A stretch of 64,000 nt of DNA from Spartobacteria bacterium UBA695 (GTDB taxonomy: Bacteria > Verrucomicrobiota > Verrucomicrobiia > Chthoniobacterales > Chthoniobacteraceae): NCBI GenBank assembly GCA_002298145.1, contig DBMP01000021.1:15708-79707 (forward strand). The letters run 5' to 3'. How positions within the stretch are numbered: the first letter of the stretch is position 1; each line of letters starts with the position of its first letter. The translations under genes and the position numbers were made by a program. Below the pieces are notes generated by a model. The model did no database searches. It was not told the DNA's origin and saw nothing but the letters and a program-made list of their open reading frames with translations. Below, piece after piece: positions 33,886 through 45,760 of the stretch.

Positions 33886-34962
33886 ATGATCACCATTCAG
33901 GCCGCCTTGGCGCGCAAATCCGGCTCGGCCCGGGCCTTTCGCATCGAGCCGGTGGGGCTCGACGCTCCGCGGCCCGGCGAACTGCTCGTGCGCATCGCCG
34001 CGTGCGGCATCTGCCACACCGACCTCGGCTTTGCCGGGGCGGCTGGCGGCGACGGCGGCCTACCGCAGATCCTGGGGCACGAAGGGGCGGGGATCATCGA
34101 GCAGACCGGGGCGCGGGTCCGCGGCTTGCGGCCGGGCGACCACGTCGTCCTCTCCTACCAGTCCTGCGGGCGCTGCGCCGCCTGCCGCCGGGGCGCTCCG
34201 GCCCATTGCGCACGCTTTTGGGAGCTGAACTTCGACGGCGAGCGCCTGGATGGCTCCAACGCCTACCACGGCGCTCGGGGGCACTTCTTCGGCCAGTCCT
34301 CCTTTGCCACCCATGCCCTGGCCACCCCTCGCAACGCCGTGAAAGTGCCCAAGACGCTCCCGCTGGAACTCCTCGCCCCCCTCGGGTGCGGTTTCCAGAC
34401 CGGCGCGGGGACCATTTTAAACTCCCTGCGCGTCCGGCGCGGCTCCAGCGTGGCGGTTTTTGGCGCGGGGTCCGTTGGCCTCGCCGCCGTCATGGCCGCG
34501 CGGATTGCCCGGGCCGGGGTCATCATCGCCATTGATCTCCGGCCCGCCCGGCTGCGACTGGCCCGCGAACTGGGGGCCACCCATGCGCTCCTTTCCAACG
34601 GACGCCTGGCCGGGGCCCTGCGGAAAATCCTCCCCCGCGGGGTTGATTACGCCCTGGAAATCACCGGCGAGCCCGAGGTGCTTGACGTAGCCGCCGAAAC
34701 CCTCGCCCCCGGCGGCGCGTTGGCCAATATCGCCGTGCCCGGGGCCGACGCCTCCCGGCTCCAGCCCGGCCAGCGGATGGTCGAAATCATCCAGGGCGAC
34801 GCCATTCCCCAGGTGTTCATCCCGAAAATGATCCGGTATTATCAAGCCGGGCGCTTCCCCATCGACCGGCTCCTTCGCGTCTATCCGTTTGGCGAAATCA
34901 ACCGCGCCTTTGCCGATTCCGCATCGGGCCGGGCCATTAAGGCCGTCCTTCGGATGGCGTAG
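33886..34962 (+). CDS. zinc-dependent alcohol dehydrogenase (aryl-alcohol type)
   Basis: This 358-residue medium-chain dehydrogenase has a catalytic zinc ligand in ACGICHTDLGFAG and GHEGAGII, and structural zinc cysteines in SCGRCAACRRGAPAHC. The Rossmann motif is VFGAGSVGLAAVMAA, followed by Asp in IAIDLRPARL, which favours NAD. PLGCGFQTGAG and the overall spacing recall aryl-alcohol and benzyl-alcohol dehydrogenases. ATG 33886 is chosen because the conserved protein begins at MITIQAA. It seems to be monocistronic, and its link to the sugar genes is unknown. Confidence 0.88.
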   Translation: MITIQAALARKSGSARAFRIEPVGLDAPRPGELLVRIAACGICHTDLGFAGAAGGDGGLPQILGHEGAGIIEQTGARVRGLRPGDHVVLSYQSCGRCAACRRGAPAHCARFWELNFDGERLDGSNAYHGARGHFFGQSSFATHALATPRNAVKVPKTLPLELLAPLGCGFQTGAGTILNSLRVRRGSSVAVFGAGSVGLAAVMAARIARAGVIIAIDLRPARLRLARELGATHALLSNGRLAGALRKILPRGVDYALEITGEPEVLDVAAETLAPGGALANIAVPGADASRLQPGQRMVEIIQGDAIPQVFIPKMIRYYQAGRFPIDRLLRVYPFGEINRAFADSASGRAIKAVLRMA

Positions 34963-35054
34963 CGCGGGATCGTGGGGGCGCACAAAACCCCCTCGCGCTT
35001 TTCCCGGCTAAGAGAAAAACAAGGCGTCCGTGCCGAAAAACTTTAGGTCCTCTG

Positions 35055-35306
35055 CTACCTCAAGGGGGCGGGCGGGCCCTTGGAGTCGAGGTAGACCGTG
35101 AATTCCTGGATCAGCGCGGCGATTTCCGGCCCGCGGGTGCAGACCGACTTCGCCAGTTTCTCGAAATTCTCGGGATTGCGCTGGGCCAGTTCCGCGAGGG
35201 CCATGAACACCGCCAGAGCATTGTTCAGCGAGTGCTTTACAGTGCTGTATCTTTGGCGGAAGTCCATCCATTCCTCGGAAGTAAAAGTGACAGATTCGTT
35301 GCTCAT
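35055..35306 (-). CDS. small H-box protein resembling a lone histidine-kinase dimerisation helix
   Basis: This is an 83-residue protein. Residues ~19-34 (YSTVKHSLNNALAVFM) look like the H-box of histidine kinases (His followed by x-L-N-N), and the next helices (ALAELAQRNPENFEKLAKS) resemble the second helix of the dimerisation domain. No ATPase domain is present. A protein with a phosphorylatable His alone could act as a phosphotransfer or dimerisation partner. ATG 35306 (MSNESVTF) is chosen over 35387. It is divergent from uvrA with 65 bases between the starts. Function is unproven and the His might have no phosphate role. Confidence 0.5.
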   Translation of the reverse strand: MSNESVTFTSEEWMDFRQRYSTVKHSLNNALAVFMALAELAQRNPENFEKLAKSVCTRGPEIAALIQEFTVYLDSKGPPAPLR

Positions 35307-35371
35307 GGAAGTTATCTCTGGAGCTGGGCTAGAGGTTGTGCTTTTGTGATTATTTCCACCAATCCAGCAAA

Positions 35372-38287
<2,916 letters not shown>

Positions 38288-38371
38288 GGGGCTATTGCGA
38301 AATGGCCTCTCTCAGGTGGGGATAAACCCAGCTGTTTGCGCATGCCGCAAAAATATGGTTGAATATTTCGC

Positions 38372-38377
38372 TATAAT
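38372..38377 (+). promoter_or_regulatory. possible -10 element of the PEP-CTERM gene
   Basis: A perfect TATAAT sits 45 bases upstream of the ATG at 38422 in an unusually AT-rich stretch. No clear -35 hexamer stands at 16-18 bases, so the element is a suggestion only. Confidence 0.35.
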
Positions 38378-38421
38378 ATTATTTTTACATTTGGCCCTAA
38401 AAACTTACGCGCGGACCAAAT

Positions 38422-39033
38422 ATGAAAAAATACGCTTTGCATGTAGTATTAGCATTGACGATGTTTGCCAGTGTCGCCGCGAGCACGGCAACCCCTACCA
38501 TCGACTTCACCTTGTCCTCGGCCAACAACGGGGCCGACACGCAAGTTTCATGGGTCTTCGGCAACGATTGGCTGTCGGGGTCCAGTGTGACTAGCAATGG
38601 GGCGCTATGGGGTATTGGAATCGGCAGTTATTCCTCCTTTATTAACAACAGTTTCCTTGCCGACGGCTCTTCGGTGACTTTTACGGTGCAAAACGCGGGG
38701 GCGATTACCAATCTGACCACGGGAACCACCTATCAGATTACCAGTGTGATCTTCCAGAGTGGGGGAGGGATGGATGTCGTCAGTCTGGTGTTCGACAACG
38801 GCGGAAATGTGATGAGCCACACGGGAGATCAGATCAGCTACACCCCGGGCACTGATTCCTACACCGTCAGCTTGGGCTTTGGCAACCTGGTCACCGGTAC
38901 CTATACCATGGACAATACCATCACCTCACCGGCGACGGCGGAAACATTGACCATTGTGCCGGAACCCTCCACGTACGCCTTGTTGGTTGTAACTGGTGCC
39001 GGTCTTTTCTGCCTAAAGCGCCGTAAAGCGTAA
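38422..39033 (+). CDS. small PEP-CTERM sorted surface protein
   Basis: This 203-residue protein has a signal peptide (residues 1-24, YALHVVLALTMFASVAAS). The mature part is rich in Ser, Thr, Gly and Asn with predicted beta strands and no named domain. The last 25 residues form a PEP-CTERM anchor: IVPEPSTYALLVVTGAGLF followed by CLKRRKA. It should be processed by an exosortase encoded elsewhere. It is monocistronic between uvrA and a REP-like hairpin cluster. GC content is lower than that of its neighbours. Confidence 0.8.
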   Translation: MKKYALHVVLALTMFASVAASTATPTIDFTLSSANNGADTQVSWVFGNDWLSGSSVTSNGALWGIGIGSYSSFINNSFLADGSSVTFTVQNAGAITNLTTGTTYQITSVIFQSGGGMDVVSLVFDNGGNVMSHTGDQISYTPGTDSYTVSLGFGNLVTGTYTMDNTITSPATAETLTIVPEPSTYALLVVTGAGLFCLKRRKA

Positions 39034-39080
39034 AGCATCCCCCGAGCAAGCTCCGGGGTATTGAACCGAACAACGCCCCT

Positions 39081-39195
39081 CGTGCCCAAACTCTATTTGG
39101 GCACGCACTTGATCTCTCAACTCGATTGCGGCCCTCAGGATTCCGGCAATGGAGCTGCCGGAGTACTTGCGTTCCCACATCGGAGTTTGGGAACG
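39081..39195. repeat. REP/MITE-like cluster of three hairpins
   Basis: Three inverted repeats lie in 115 bases. 39081-39105 has perfect 10-base arms (CGTGCCCAAA and TTTGGGCACG). 39142-39162 has seven-base arms (TCCGGCA and TGCCGGA). 39170-39195 has eight-base arms (CGTTCCCA and TGGGAACG). The GTTCCCA/TGGGAAC sort of palindrome is common in REP-type intergenic elements. It lies between two convergent genes and may also end transcription of both. Confidence 0.55.
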
Positions 39196-39207
39196 AGGCA
39201 CCCCTGC

Positions 39208-39996
39208 CTATTCCTCCCCCGCCGCTTCCTTAAACGGCTTGGGCGTCGTCGAAATAAAGTGCGGGCTCTCCGGAGCGTCCTCGCGGCGGTGAATCTCGAT
39301 CTCCGCAAACGGCTCGTCCTGCCGGATCGCGAGCTGCTTTAGGCGGATCAACTCCAGAATCGCCAGAAACGTCACCACCACCTCCGTGCGCGAAACCGTC
39401 CCCTCCAGAATGCTTGAGAGCGTCAGGCGCTTGCCCGAGGCCGTCAGCTTGAGCACCCACTCGATCTTGTCTGAAACCGTGAAATTCTCCTCGAAAATCT
39501 CCCGGATCAGCTCCTTTTTAACCGTCCTTTTGAGGATCTTTTGGAACGCCGCGATCAGGTCGAAAATGCTCACCTCGCCAATCGGCCGTTCCGGTTCCGT
39601 ATTGGGGACATCGGGAATGTGGCGAAAGAGCGCCGACTGATTGGCCTCCATCTCGCCCAGGCGCATCGAGGCCTCCTTGAACTTCTTGTATTCAATGAGC
39701 TGGCGCACCAGTTCCCAGCGCGGATCGGTCTCTTCCTCCTCCTCTTCCTCCCCCCGGTCCTCCACGGGTAGCAGGCTGCGGCTCTTAATGTAAATCAGAT
39801 TGGCCGCCATCAGCACGAACTCGCCCGCGATATCGAGATCCAGCTCCTGGAACGCCTCCAGGTATTCCAGATACTGGCTGGTGATGTGTTCGATGGGGAT
39901 ATCGTAAATATCGATCTCGTCCCGCTTGATCAAAAACAGCAGCAGGTCGAGCGGCCCCTCGAAAACCTCGAGTTTGACTTTGTAATCTTTCTCCAT
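39208..39996 (-). CDS. scpA: segregation and condensation protein A
   Basis: This 262-residue kleisin bridges SMC heads and works in chromosome compaction and segregation. The N-terminal domain is typical (KLEVFEGPLDLLLFLIKRDE, IDIYDIPIEHITSQYLEYLE, LVMAANLIYIKSRSLLP in near form). An acidic linker (EEEEEEETD) is followed by the C-terminal winged helix (SSILEGTVSRTEVVVTFLAI then LELIRLKQLAI). scpB is not adjacent. It is divergent from the membrane protein at 40107. Confidence 0.92.
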   Translation of the reverse strand: MEKDYKVKLEVFEGPLDLLLFLIKRDEIDIYDIPIEHITSQYLEYLEAFQELDLDIAGEFVLMAANLIYIKSRSLLPVEDRGEEEEEEETDPRWELVRQLIEYKKFKEASMRLGEMEANQSALFRHIPDVPNTEPERPIGEVSIFDLIAAFQKILKRTVKKELIREIFEENFTVSDKIEWVLKLTASGKRLTLSSILEGTVSRTEVVVTFLAILELIRLKQLAIRQDEPFAEIEIHRREDAPESPHFISTTPKPFKEAAGEE

Positions 39997-40106
39997 CGGG
40001 TGAGGGCAAAACTAACTGGGTTGAAGAGAAATGGAAAGGGGAGTTTGCAGCGGCGATCGGGATGGACAACCGGCAGCGGAGGGTAGAAAAAGGGGCTTAG
40101 TTCATC

Positions 40107-41480
40107 ATGAAGAAGCGCAGCCTTTTCTGGAAAATCGCAGGCCGGGTGTTTTTGGCTGCCGTTGCGCTGGTGGCCATAGGGCTCCTGGTCATCGCGGAGG
40201 AGAATGTCCGGGCAAAGTGGCTTTGGGAACGCTACAAACGTCAGGCCGAGGCCCGGGGCGAACGGTTCGACTTGGCCGCGTTCGCCTCACCTGCCGTTCC
40301 AGACGAGCAGAACTTTTATAAGACCCCGCTCTTGAAGGCTGTGATCACGAACACAAATGCAGCCGCTGCCGTTCAAAAACGACTGGAGCGTTTCGACCCG
40401 TGGGGCGGCGAAAACTGGCCACGGCTGGGTAAATGGGCTACCGGGGTAAGCGTGGACCAGAAAGCGTGGGCGGAACACCTTGGCTCCGATCCTTTGCAAG
40501 CACTGAAGGCCATCGACCCGGAACTGGAAGAAATTTCGCAAGCCAGCCGCCGTCCTTTTGCCCAGTTTCCCATTTCTCTCGAAATGCGGTATCTCCGCCT
40601 CTATCTTTCTCTGCGACAAGCCACGCAAATCTTTTTGCTGCGTGCCACGGCCCGGATGGATCAAGGCCAGTCCAGCCTGGCGCTGGAGGATGTGAAAACA
40701 CTCTTTGGCATTTCCAAAGCCGCCAGCGAACCCCCGTCGCTGATGTCTCTGATGATGGAAGTCGGCATGGTATGCGCTGATCTTCAGCCCGTTTGGGAAG
40801 GCTTGGCCGCCCATCGTTGGGATGAAAGCCAACTCGTCGAGATTCAGCAGATGCTGGCGCAGAGGGATTTTCTAGACGCCGGGCTCCGCGGGATGAAAGG
40901 AGAAAGAGCCTTTGCGATCGCCGCCTGCACAACCCAACTCTCCGGCTACTGGAGACTGGCGCGGAATGTTTTGTATCAAAACACCCTTGCCCTATCGCGT
41001 TGCTATGAGGAACAGTTTTTCCCCTTTCTAGACCCGGCCTCCCGCGTCATTTCACCCCAGGCGCTTCCGCCGGTTATGCCCTCGATCGATGAGAACGCCC
41101 CGATTTGGAGCAACCCATTTTGGAGGCATCCCTACACCTGCCTTTTTGAACTGGCCATTCCTGTGATGAATAACGGCTTTAAGAAAATTGCTTATGCCCA
41201 AACCGCCGTGGACGAAGCCCGCATCGGCTGCGCCCTGGAGCGCTACCGGCTGGCCTACGGTGAATATCCCGAAAAGCTCGAAGCCTTGGTGCCACGCTAC
41301 CTGGACCTTCTCCCTTGGGACATCATCACGGGCCAGCCGCTCCATTACAAGCGCACCGCCGACGGCCTCTTTTGCCTCTACTCTGTCGGTTGGAACGTCA
41401 CCGATGACCACGGCGAGGTAACGGAAGGCTGTGATCTTGCTCAAGGCGACTGGGCCTGGCGCTACCCCGCGCGGCCTTGA
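40107..41480 (+). CDS. membrane-anchored protein of unknown function
   Basis: This 457-residue protein has one N-terminal membrane helix (VFLAAVALVAIGLLVIAE, residues ~12-30) and the rest probably in the periplasm. The body is helical (residues ~100-320) with no named domain. The last 100 residues (VDEARIGCALERYRLAYGEY then PEKLEALVPRYLDLLPWD and LYSVGWNVTDDHGE) are a pattern I recall from the ends of uncharacterised Planctomycetes/Verrucomicrobia proteins related to pseudopilin globular domains. It is not a true pseudopilin because it lacks the FTLxE signal. It is monocistronic. Confidence 0.65.
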   Translation: MKKRSLFWKIAGRVFLAAVALVAIGLLVIAEENVRAKWLWERYKRQAEARGERFDLAAFASPAVPDEQNFYKTPLLKAVITNTNAAAAVQKRLERFDPWGGENWPRLGKWATGVSVDQKAWAEHLGSDPLQALKAIDPELEEISQASRRPFAQFPISLEMRYLRLYLSLRQATQIFLLRATARMDQGQSSLALEDVKTLFGISKAASEPPSLMSLMMEVGMVCADLQPVWEGLAAHRWDESQLVEIQQMLAQRDFLDAGLRGMKGERAFAIAACTTQLSGYWRLARNVLYQNTLALSRCYEEQFFPFLDPASRVISPQALPPVMPSIDENAPIWSNPFWRHPYTCLFELAIPVMNNGFKKIAYAQTAVDEARIGCALERYRLAYGEYPEKLEALVPRYLDLLPWDIITGQPLHYKRTADGLFCLYSVGWNVTDDHGEVTEGCDLAQGDWAWRYPARP

Positions 41481-41499
41481 TGGGGCGAACCCGTGGCCC

Positions 41500-42060
41500 T
41501 TACCGGTGTTTCGCCGCCGCCTCTTCCTGGGCGCGCTGGCAGTCGGGGCAAATGAACGTGTCTGCATCCGTGTCGGGCTGGTCCTGGATGTAGGCCTCGA
41601 AGTCGTGCCAGTAGGTGTTGTCGTCGCGGATTTTCTTGCACACCGAGCAGGCGGGCAGCAGTGCCCGGACGCGCCGCAGGTGCCGGGTGAAGTCCAGGAA
41701 GCGCCGGGCGACGAAGAGCCGCCGCCACACTTCGTCGGGGTTGATCGGCTTGAGCAGGAAATCGTCCACCCCCGCCCGTACCGCCGCGTCGTGGTCCTCT
41801 TCGGAGGTGCGCCCGCCCGTCGCGAGGATGAAGTAGGTGTAGTTCTTCGACTGTTTGTGCCGGATGCGCTTGCAGAGCTCCAGCCCGTCCAGGCCCGGCA
41901 TGACCCAGTCGGAGAAGAGGACTTCCGCCGGGGCCGCTTCGTTCGCTGCCCAGGCTTCGTCGCCGGTCGGGTAGGCTTGGACTTCGTGGTTCAGGTTCTT
42001 GAGGATTTTGACGATAATCTCGCGGGTGATGGGGTCGTCTTCGGCTACAATGATTTTCAT
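41500..42060 (-). CDS. response regulator with cysteine-rich C-terminal domain
   Basis: This 186-residue protein has a receiver domain at residues 1-125. The acidic pocket is AEDDP, the phosphorylated Asp is in LFSDWVMPGLDGLELC, the Thr position is in FILATGG and the Lys is in FLLKPINP. The end (LPACSVCKKIRDDNTYWHDF ... FICPDC) is a CxxC/CxxC module seen after PAS or receiver domains in signalling proteins. No DNA-binding domain is present, so it probably acts by protein contact or on second messengers. Its start overlaps the end of the secreted protein upstream (ATGA). A partner kinase is not in the window. Confidence 0.85.
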   Translation of the reverse strand: MKIIVAEDDPITREIIVKILKNLNHEVQAYPTGDEAWAANEAAPAEVLFSDWVMPGLDGLELCKRIRHKQSKNYTYFILATGGRTSEEDHDAAVRAGVDDFLLKPINPDEVWRRLFVARRFLDFTRHLRRVRALLPACSVCKKIRDDNTYWHDFEAYIQDQPDTDADTFICPDCQRAQEEAAAKHR

Positions 42061-42755
42061 GGGGCGGCAGAGGGGGCCGGGCCGAAAACCGGTCCGGTAA
42101 GCCGACGATAACTCGCGGGTGCGGTAAAGTCGATAGCGTCGAGCGGTCCTTCTTGCACCGAGAGGATCGTCGTCGTAATCGTGCGGCCGTCGGGGGTGAG
42201 CAGCTCGGTTTTCAAGGGCAGCCCGGGCAGTTCATCGGCTCCCGGCAGGCCGGAGAGGCCCCCTGCGAGCCGGACCATTGGGGCTTTCTGAAGCGTCTCG
42301 AATACCTCCGCCAGCGGATCGTGTTCACCGGATTTGGCCGCCAGCCACCAGGTCATCCTTAATGCCGCCGTTTGCACCGTGTAGCGCCGGGTCTCGCGGC
42401 CCGCGATCGTCTCCCCATTGCCCGCGGGCTGGAGCTGGGCTTTGCCGATCTCCGTCGCCCCGCGAAGGCTCTCCGCCCGGTCCATCAGCTGGCGAGTGGC
42501 CGCGCCATCGATCTCCAGGGCTGTCTTCTGCGGGTGGCGCAGCGTGACGGTCGCCCCCGAGGCGGTGTCCATGATCACGGTCGTCTCCGGCCCCAGGTCG
42601 GCCCGGATTTTCGGCCCCTTGACCTTGAGCGTTACCTGGGTCGCCAGGTACGGTTTGCCGGTCTGTTCCACGCTCTGGACTACCACCACGTCGGCGAAGG
42701 CCATGGGCCCAGCCGCCGCCAAAGCTATCGCCGCCAGAATGCCGCTTGCTTTCAT
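42057..42755 (-). CDS. secreted protein of unknown function, operon partner of the response regulator
   Basis: This 232-residue protein has a signal peptide (residues 1-21, ILAAIALAAAGPMAFA). The mature part is one beta-rich domain (VEQTGKPYLATQVTLKVKG, ADLGPETTVIMDTASGATVT) like LolA-fold or DUF4412 proteins in which a stain of surface lipid or metal binding is suspected. ATG 42755 (MKASGILAA) is chosen because only it gives a signal peptide; the open frame reaches 42938. The stop overlaps the response-regulator start by four bases. Confidence 0.65.
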   Translation of the reverse strand: MKASGILAAIALAAAGPMAFADVVVVQSVEQTGKPYLATQVTLKVKGPKIRADLGPETTVIMDTASGATVTLRHPQKTALEIDGAATRQLMDRAESLRGATEIGKAQLQPAGNGETIAGRETRRYTVQTAALRMTWWLAAKSGEHDPLAEVFETLQKAPMVRLAGGLSGLPGADELPGLPLKTELLTPDGRTITTTILSVQEGPLDAIDFTAPASYRRLTGPVFGPAPSAAP

Positions 42756-42891
42756 GCACCCAAAGCATCGCGGGCGGAGCGCGGCCCGGTCTTGCCCCGG
42801 GCGGTGGGCCCGGGCGCGCTCGCCGCCTGTGCAAATCTTGCTGGTTTTTTGTGGAAAGCCTGGAAAAGATAGCCTAGTTGTCTTCCGTCCC

Positions 42892-44511
42892 GTGAACCAC
42901 TCCTCCCGGATCTTTATCGCAGCCGTTACCCTGCTCATCGCCGGGTTTGCCTTCTTTTTCCAGCTTGGCCACTACTCCCTCTGGGACGACGAAGCGGACA
43001 CCGCCATCCATGCCAAGGGAATCCTGGCCACGGGGGATACAAGCACCATCGTGGGGCACAATTTCTACGCCTACCGCAACGGCGTGACGCTCAAAAACCT
43101 GCGCGACCGCGTGACCCCGCCCTTGAGCTCCTACCTGGCCGCCGGGGCGATCGCTCTTTTTGGCGACAGCCCGGCTGCGGTCCGCTTCCCCTTCGCCCTC
43201 TTTGGCCTGGCCACCGTGGCCCTGATGCTCTGGTGGCTCCACAAGGACGACGCCAGCCGAACGATGTGGCTGCTGGCGTGCATCGGCATCCTCTGCAACG
43301 TCTCGCTCTTCCTCTTCTCGCGCAACTGCCGCTACTACGGCCCCGTCCTTTTCACCAGCACCGCCCTGGCCTACCTCTACCTCCACTGGCGGGGGACGGC
43401 CTGGCAACGCCTCCTGTGGGTCCTGGCGTCCCTGGTGCTACTGGCTTCCAACTACATCAGCTTCATCGCCGTCTACCTCTGCCTGGTGGCCGATGCCTTT
43501 GTTTTTGGCCGGGGGCGGCTCTCCTTTTCCAAAGCGGATTTTGCCTGGACCCTCCCGCCTGTGGCCGTCTTGGGCGGGGTGATCATCTCCATCTGGAACC
43601 CTCTTGCCACAGAGTTTGCCTCCAAGCGTGCCCCCTCTCCCCTTGGGGAAAAACTGACCCTCCTCTGGTGGAACCTGCGGGACACCAACGCCAACGAATT
43701 TTACGCCGCCGGGATACTGCTGGTCGGGGCCGTCATCGCCTGGCGCATGAAGGACGTCTGGATGCGGCGGGCCATGCTGGCCTTTGCCGTGCTTTTAGTG
43801 GGCACCACGATTTTTTCCCCCCAGAGCATCCAGGATACCAACGCCGCCGACATCCGCTACTGCCTGCCGCTCATCCCCCTGGGGATCTTCATCGGCGCCC
43901 GCACCCTGGCCTTCCTGGGGGCCAACATGCCCGGGCAGATCCTCATGCTCGGCGCGGCGGTCTTCTTCACCAACGTCCTCAACGGCGGGATGTTCCTCTC
44001 AACCGGCTTCCATTCCGGCATTGTCCTCTTCTACCAGGAGCTATTCCGCAAACCCGAGGACCCGTATGCCGTCGCGTCGGCCTGGATCAACAGCCACCTC
44101 AACGAAGGCGAATCGATCTACGTCATGCCTTACTTCATGACCGGCCCGCTGATTTACCACGCCCCCAAGGCCGTTTACGCCTGGCAGCTCGATCGGCCTG
44201 CCGAGGGGCAGTTTAAAGACCTCGCCCCCATCAACTTTGCCTACCAGGAAGACCCGGACTACCTCGTAGTCTTCGGGCCGGGCAACCTGCCCTTCATGAA
44301 GAAGAAGATCAGCGCCCGCAAGCAGGAGAAAAGCCGCTACATCCAGGTTGAGGCGCTGACTGCCTACGCCCAGGCCCTCTACCGGCCCGAAATCTTCCAG
44401 CGCAACTTCGGCAAGGAACCAGGCGACGACGGTGCCTGGGGCATCATCATCTACAAGCGCGTGCCCCGCCTCTCGAACGAGGTCAAGGACAGCCTCATCG
44501 TACCCAAGTAG
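42892..44511 (+). CDS. GT-C membrane glycosyltransferase (ArnT/PMT-like, GT39 or GT83 type)
   Basis: This 539-residue protein has about 10-12 membrane helices. The first loop holds YSLWDDEADTAIHAKGILA, with the Asp-Asp/Glu pair that GT-C enzymes use for metal or catalysis, and FSRNCRYYGPVLF is the typical second-loop segment. It should transfer a sugar from a polyprenyl-phosphate donor to a glycan, lipid or protein outside the inner membrane. The probable start is GTG 42892 (VNHSSRIF), since no ATG lies before the first helix in a sensible position. The C-terminal part (residues ~390-530) is a soluble domain. Confidence 0.8.
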   Translation: MNHSSRIFIAAVTLLIAGFAFFFQLGHYSLWDDEADTAIHAKGILATGDTSTIVGHNFYAYRNGVTLKNLRDRVTPPLSSYLAAGAIALFGDSPAAVRFPFALFGLATVALMLWWLHKDDASRTMWLLACIGILCNVSLFLFSRNCRYYGPVLFTSTALAYLYLHWRGTAWQRLLWVLASLVLLASNYISFIAVYLCLVADAFVFGRGRLSFSKADFAWTLPPVAVLGGVIISIWNPLATEFASKRAPSPLGEKLTLLWWNLRDTNANEFYAAGILLVGAVIAWRMKDVWMRRAMLAFAVLLVGTTIFSPQSIQDTNAADIRYCLPLIPLGIFIGARTLAFLGANMPGQILMLGAAVFFTNVLNGGMFLSTGFHSGIVLFYQELFRKPEDPYAVASAWINSHLNEGESIYVMPYFMTGPLIYHAPKAVYAWQLDRPAEGQFKDLAPINFAYQEDPDYLVVFGPGNLPFMKKKISARKQEKSRYIQVEALTAYAQALYRPEIFQRNFGKEPGDDGAWGIIIYKRVPRLSNEVKDSLIVPK

Positions 44512-44549
44512 GGCCGTCGGCCAGACGGGAGAGCGGGAGGGGACCGCAG

Positions 44550-45326
44550 CTACGGGCGCTGCCAGTCCGGCTTATTTTCGTAAACCCAGCGGTAATAATC
44601 GCGCCGCTCCAGCAAAGCCGCCGCCGGTTCGTCCACGATCAGCGTGCAGACCGGGTGCATCTGGAGCGCCGAGGCGGGGCAGGAAGCACTCACCGGGCCC
44701 TCGGCCATCGCCGCCACCGCCCGCGCCTTCTGCTCCCCGAACGCCAGCACCAGGCAGGCCTGGGCATCGAGGATCGTCCCCACGCCCATCGTAATCACGT
44801 GCCGCGGCACCTCCTCAGGCGAGGCAAAGTGCAGCGCGTTGTCGGCCACCGTACGCGCCGTCAGCGTCTTAAGCCGGGTCCGCGAGGCCAGCGACGAGCC
44901 CGGTTCGTTAAAGCCGATGTGCCCATCCGAACCGAGGCCCAGGAGCTGAAGATCGATCCCGCCCGCCTCGCGGATCGCCTCCTCATACTGCGCACAGTGG
45001 CGGGCAATATCTGCCGACATGCCGTTGGGAATGTGCCAGCGAGCCACCTTAAAGCGCTCGAAAAGATGAGCCTGCATGAAGGCCGCGTAACTTTGCGGGT
45101 GCGTTCCGGGCAGCCCCACATACTCGTCCAGGTTAAAGGCCGTCGCCTGGGAAGGGTCGATTGCCCCCGCCTCGGCCATCGCGCAGAGCCTCTCGTAAAG
45201 TCGTAGTGGCGTCGATCCCGTGGCCAGCCCCAGCACACTCTCCGGTTTCACGCGCAGCTGCCGGGCGATGAGCGCGGCCGCTTCCAGGCTCGCTTCTTGT
45301 GCATCGGCTTTTATAATGATTTCCAT
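44550..45326 (-). CDS. nagB: glucosamine-6-phosphate deaminase
   Basis: This 258-residue enzyme converts glucosamine 6-phosphate to fructose 6-phosphate and ammonia. Marks are LGLATGSTPLRLYERL, FNLDEYVGLPGTHPQSY with the catalytic Asp, LGLGSDGHIGFNEPGSSL with Asp-His and ITMGVGTILDA. Length is normal. It is divergent from the GGQ gene with only 32 bases between the starts. No nagA or nagE is near. Confidence 0.93.
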   Translation of the reverse strand: MEIIIKADAQEASLEAAALIARQLRVKPESVLGLATGSTPLRLYERLCAMAEAGAIDPSQATAFNLDEYVGLPGTHPQSYAAFMQAHLFERFKVARWHIPNGMSADIARHCAQYEEAIREAGGIDLQLLGLGSDGHIGFNEPGSSLASRTRLKTLTARTVADNALHFASPEEVPRHVITMGVGTILDAQACLVLAFGEQKARAVAAMAEGPVSASCPASALQMHPVCTLIVDEPAAALLERRDYYRWVYENKPDWQRP

Positions 45327-45358
45327 AACCGTCCCCCCGTATTGAATTTCTTAAGATA

Positions 45359-45760
45359 ATGAACGCTTCCTCCACCTCCGGGGCAAATGAATTCGCCGCC
45401 CGCCTGGCACGCCTGGGCCTGCGGGCCGAGGATATTGAGGAAAATTTTGCCCGCTCCTCGGGGCCCGGCGGCCAGAACGTCAACAAAGTATCCACCTCCG
45501 TCACCCTCCGGCACGGGCCGAGCGGCGTGGCGGTCACCGTACAGGATACCCGCTCCCAGGCCATGAACCGCCAGCTGGCGCGCCAGCGGCTCATCGAAAC
45601 CCTGGAGGAACAACTCCGCGAGCGCCGGGCCCAGGAGCGCTCCGAGCGGGAAAAAACCCGCCGCCGCAATCGCCCTCGCCCCTTCGGCGTCAAGCGGCGG
45701 ATGGTCGACGCGAAAAAGAAGCGGGGCGCCGTGAAAAAACTGAGGGGGCGAGTGGAGTAA
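45359..45760 (+). CDS. GGQ-domain release-factor-like peptidyl-tRNA hydrolase
   Basis: This 133-residue protein has the catalytic GGQ loop in RSSGPGGQNVNKVSTSVTLR and a long basic C-terminal tail (RRAQERSEREKTRRRNRPRP). This layout matches ArfB-type proteins, which release peptides from stalled ribosomes by placing the tail in the empty mRNA channel. Codon-recognition domains of true release factors are missing. A diverged copy of its last ~85 bases lies at 48544-48629. Confidence 0.85.
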   Translation: MNASSTSGANEFAARLARLGLRAEDIEENFARSSGPGGQNVNKVSTSVTLRHGPSGVAVTVQDTRSQAMNRQLARQRLIETLEEQLRERRAQERSEREKTRRRNRPRPFGVKRRMVDAKKKRGAVKKLRGRVE

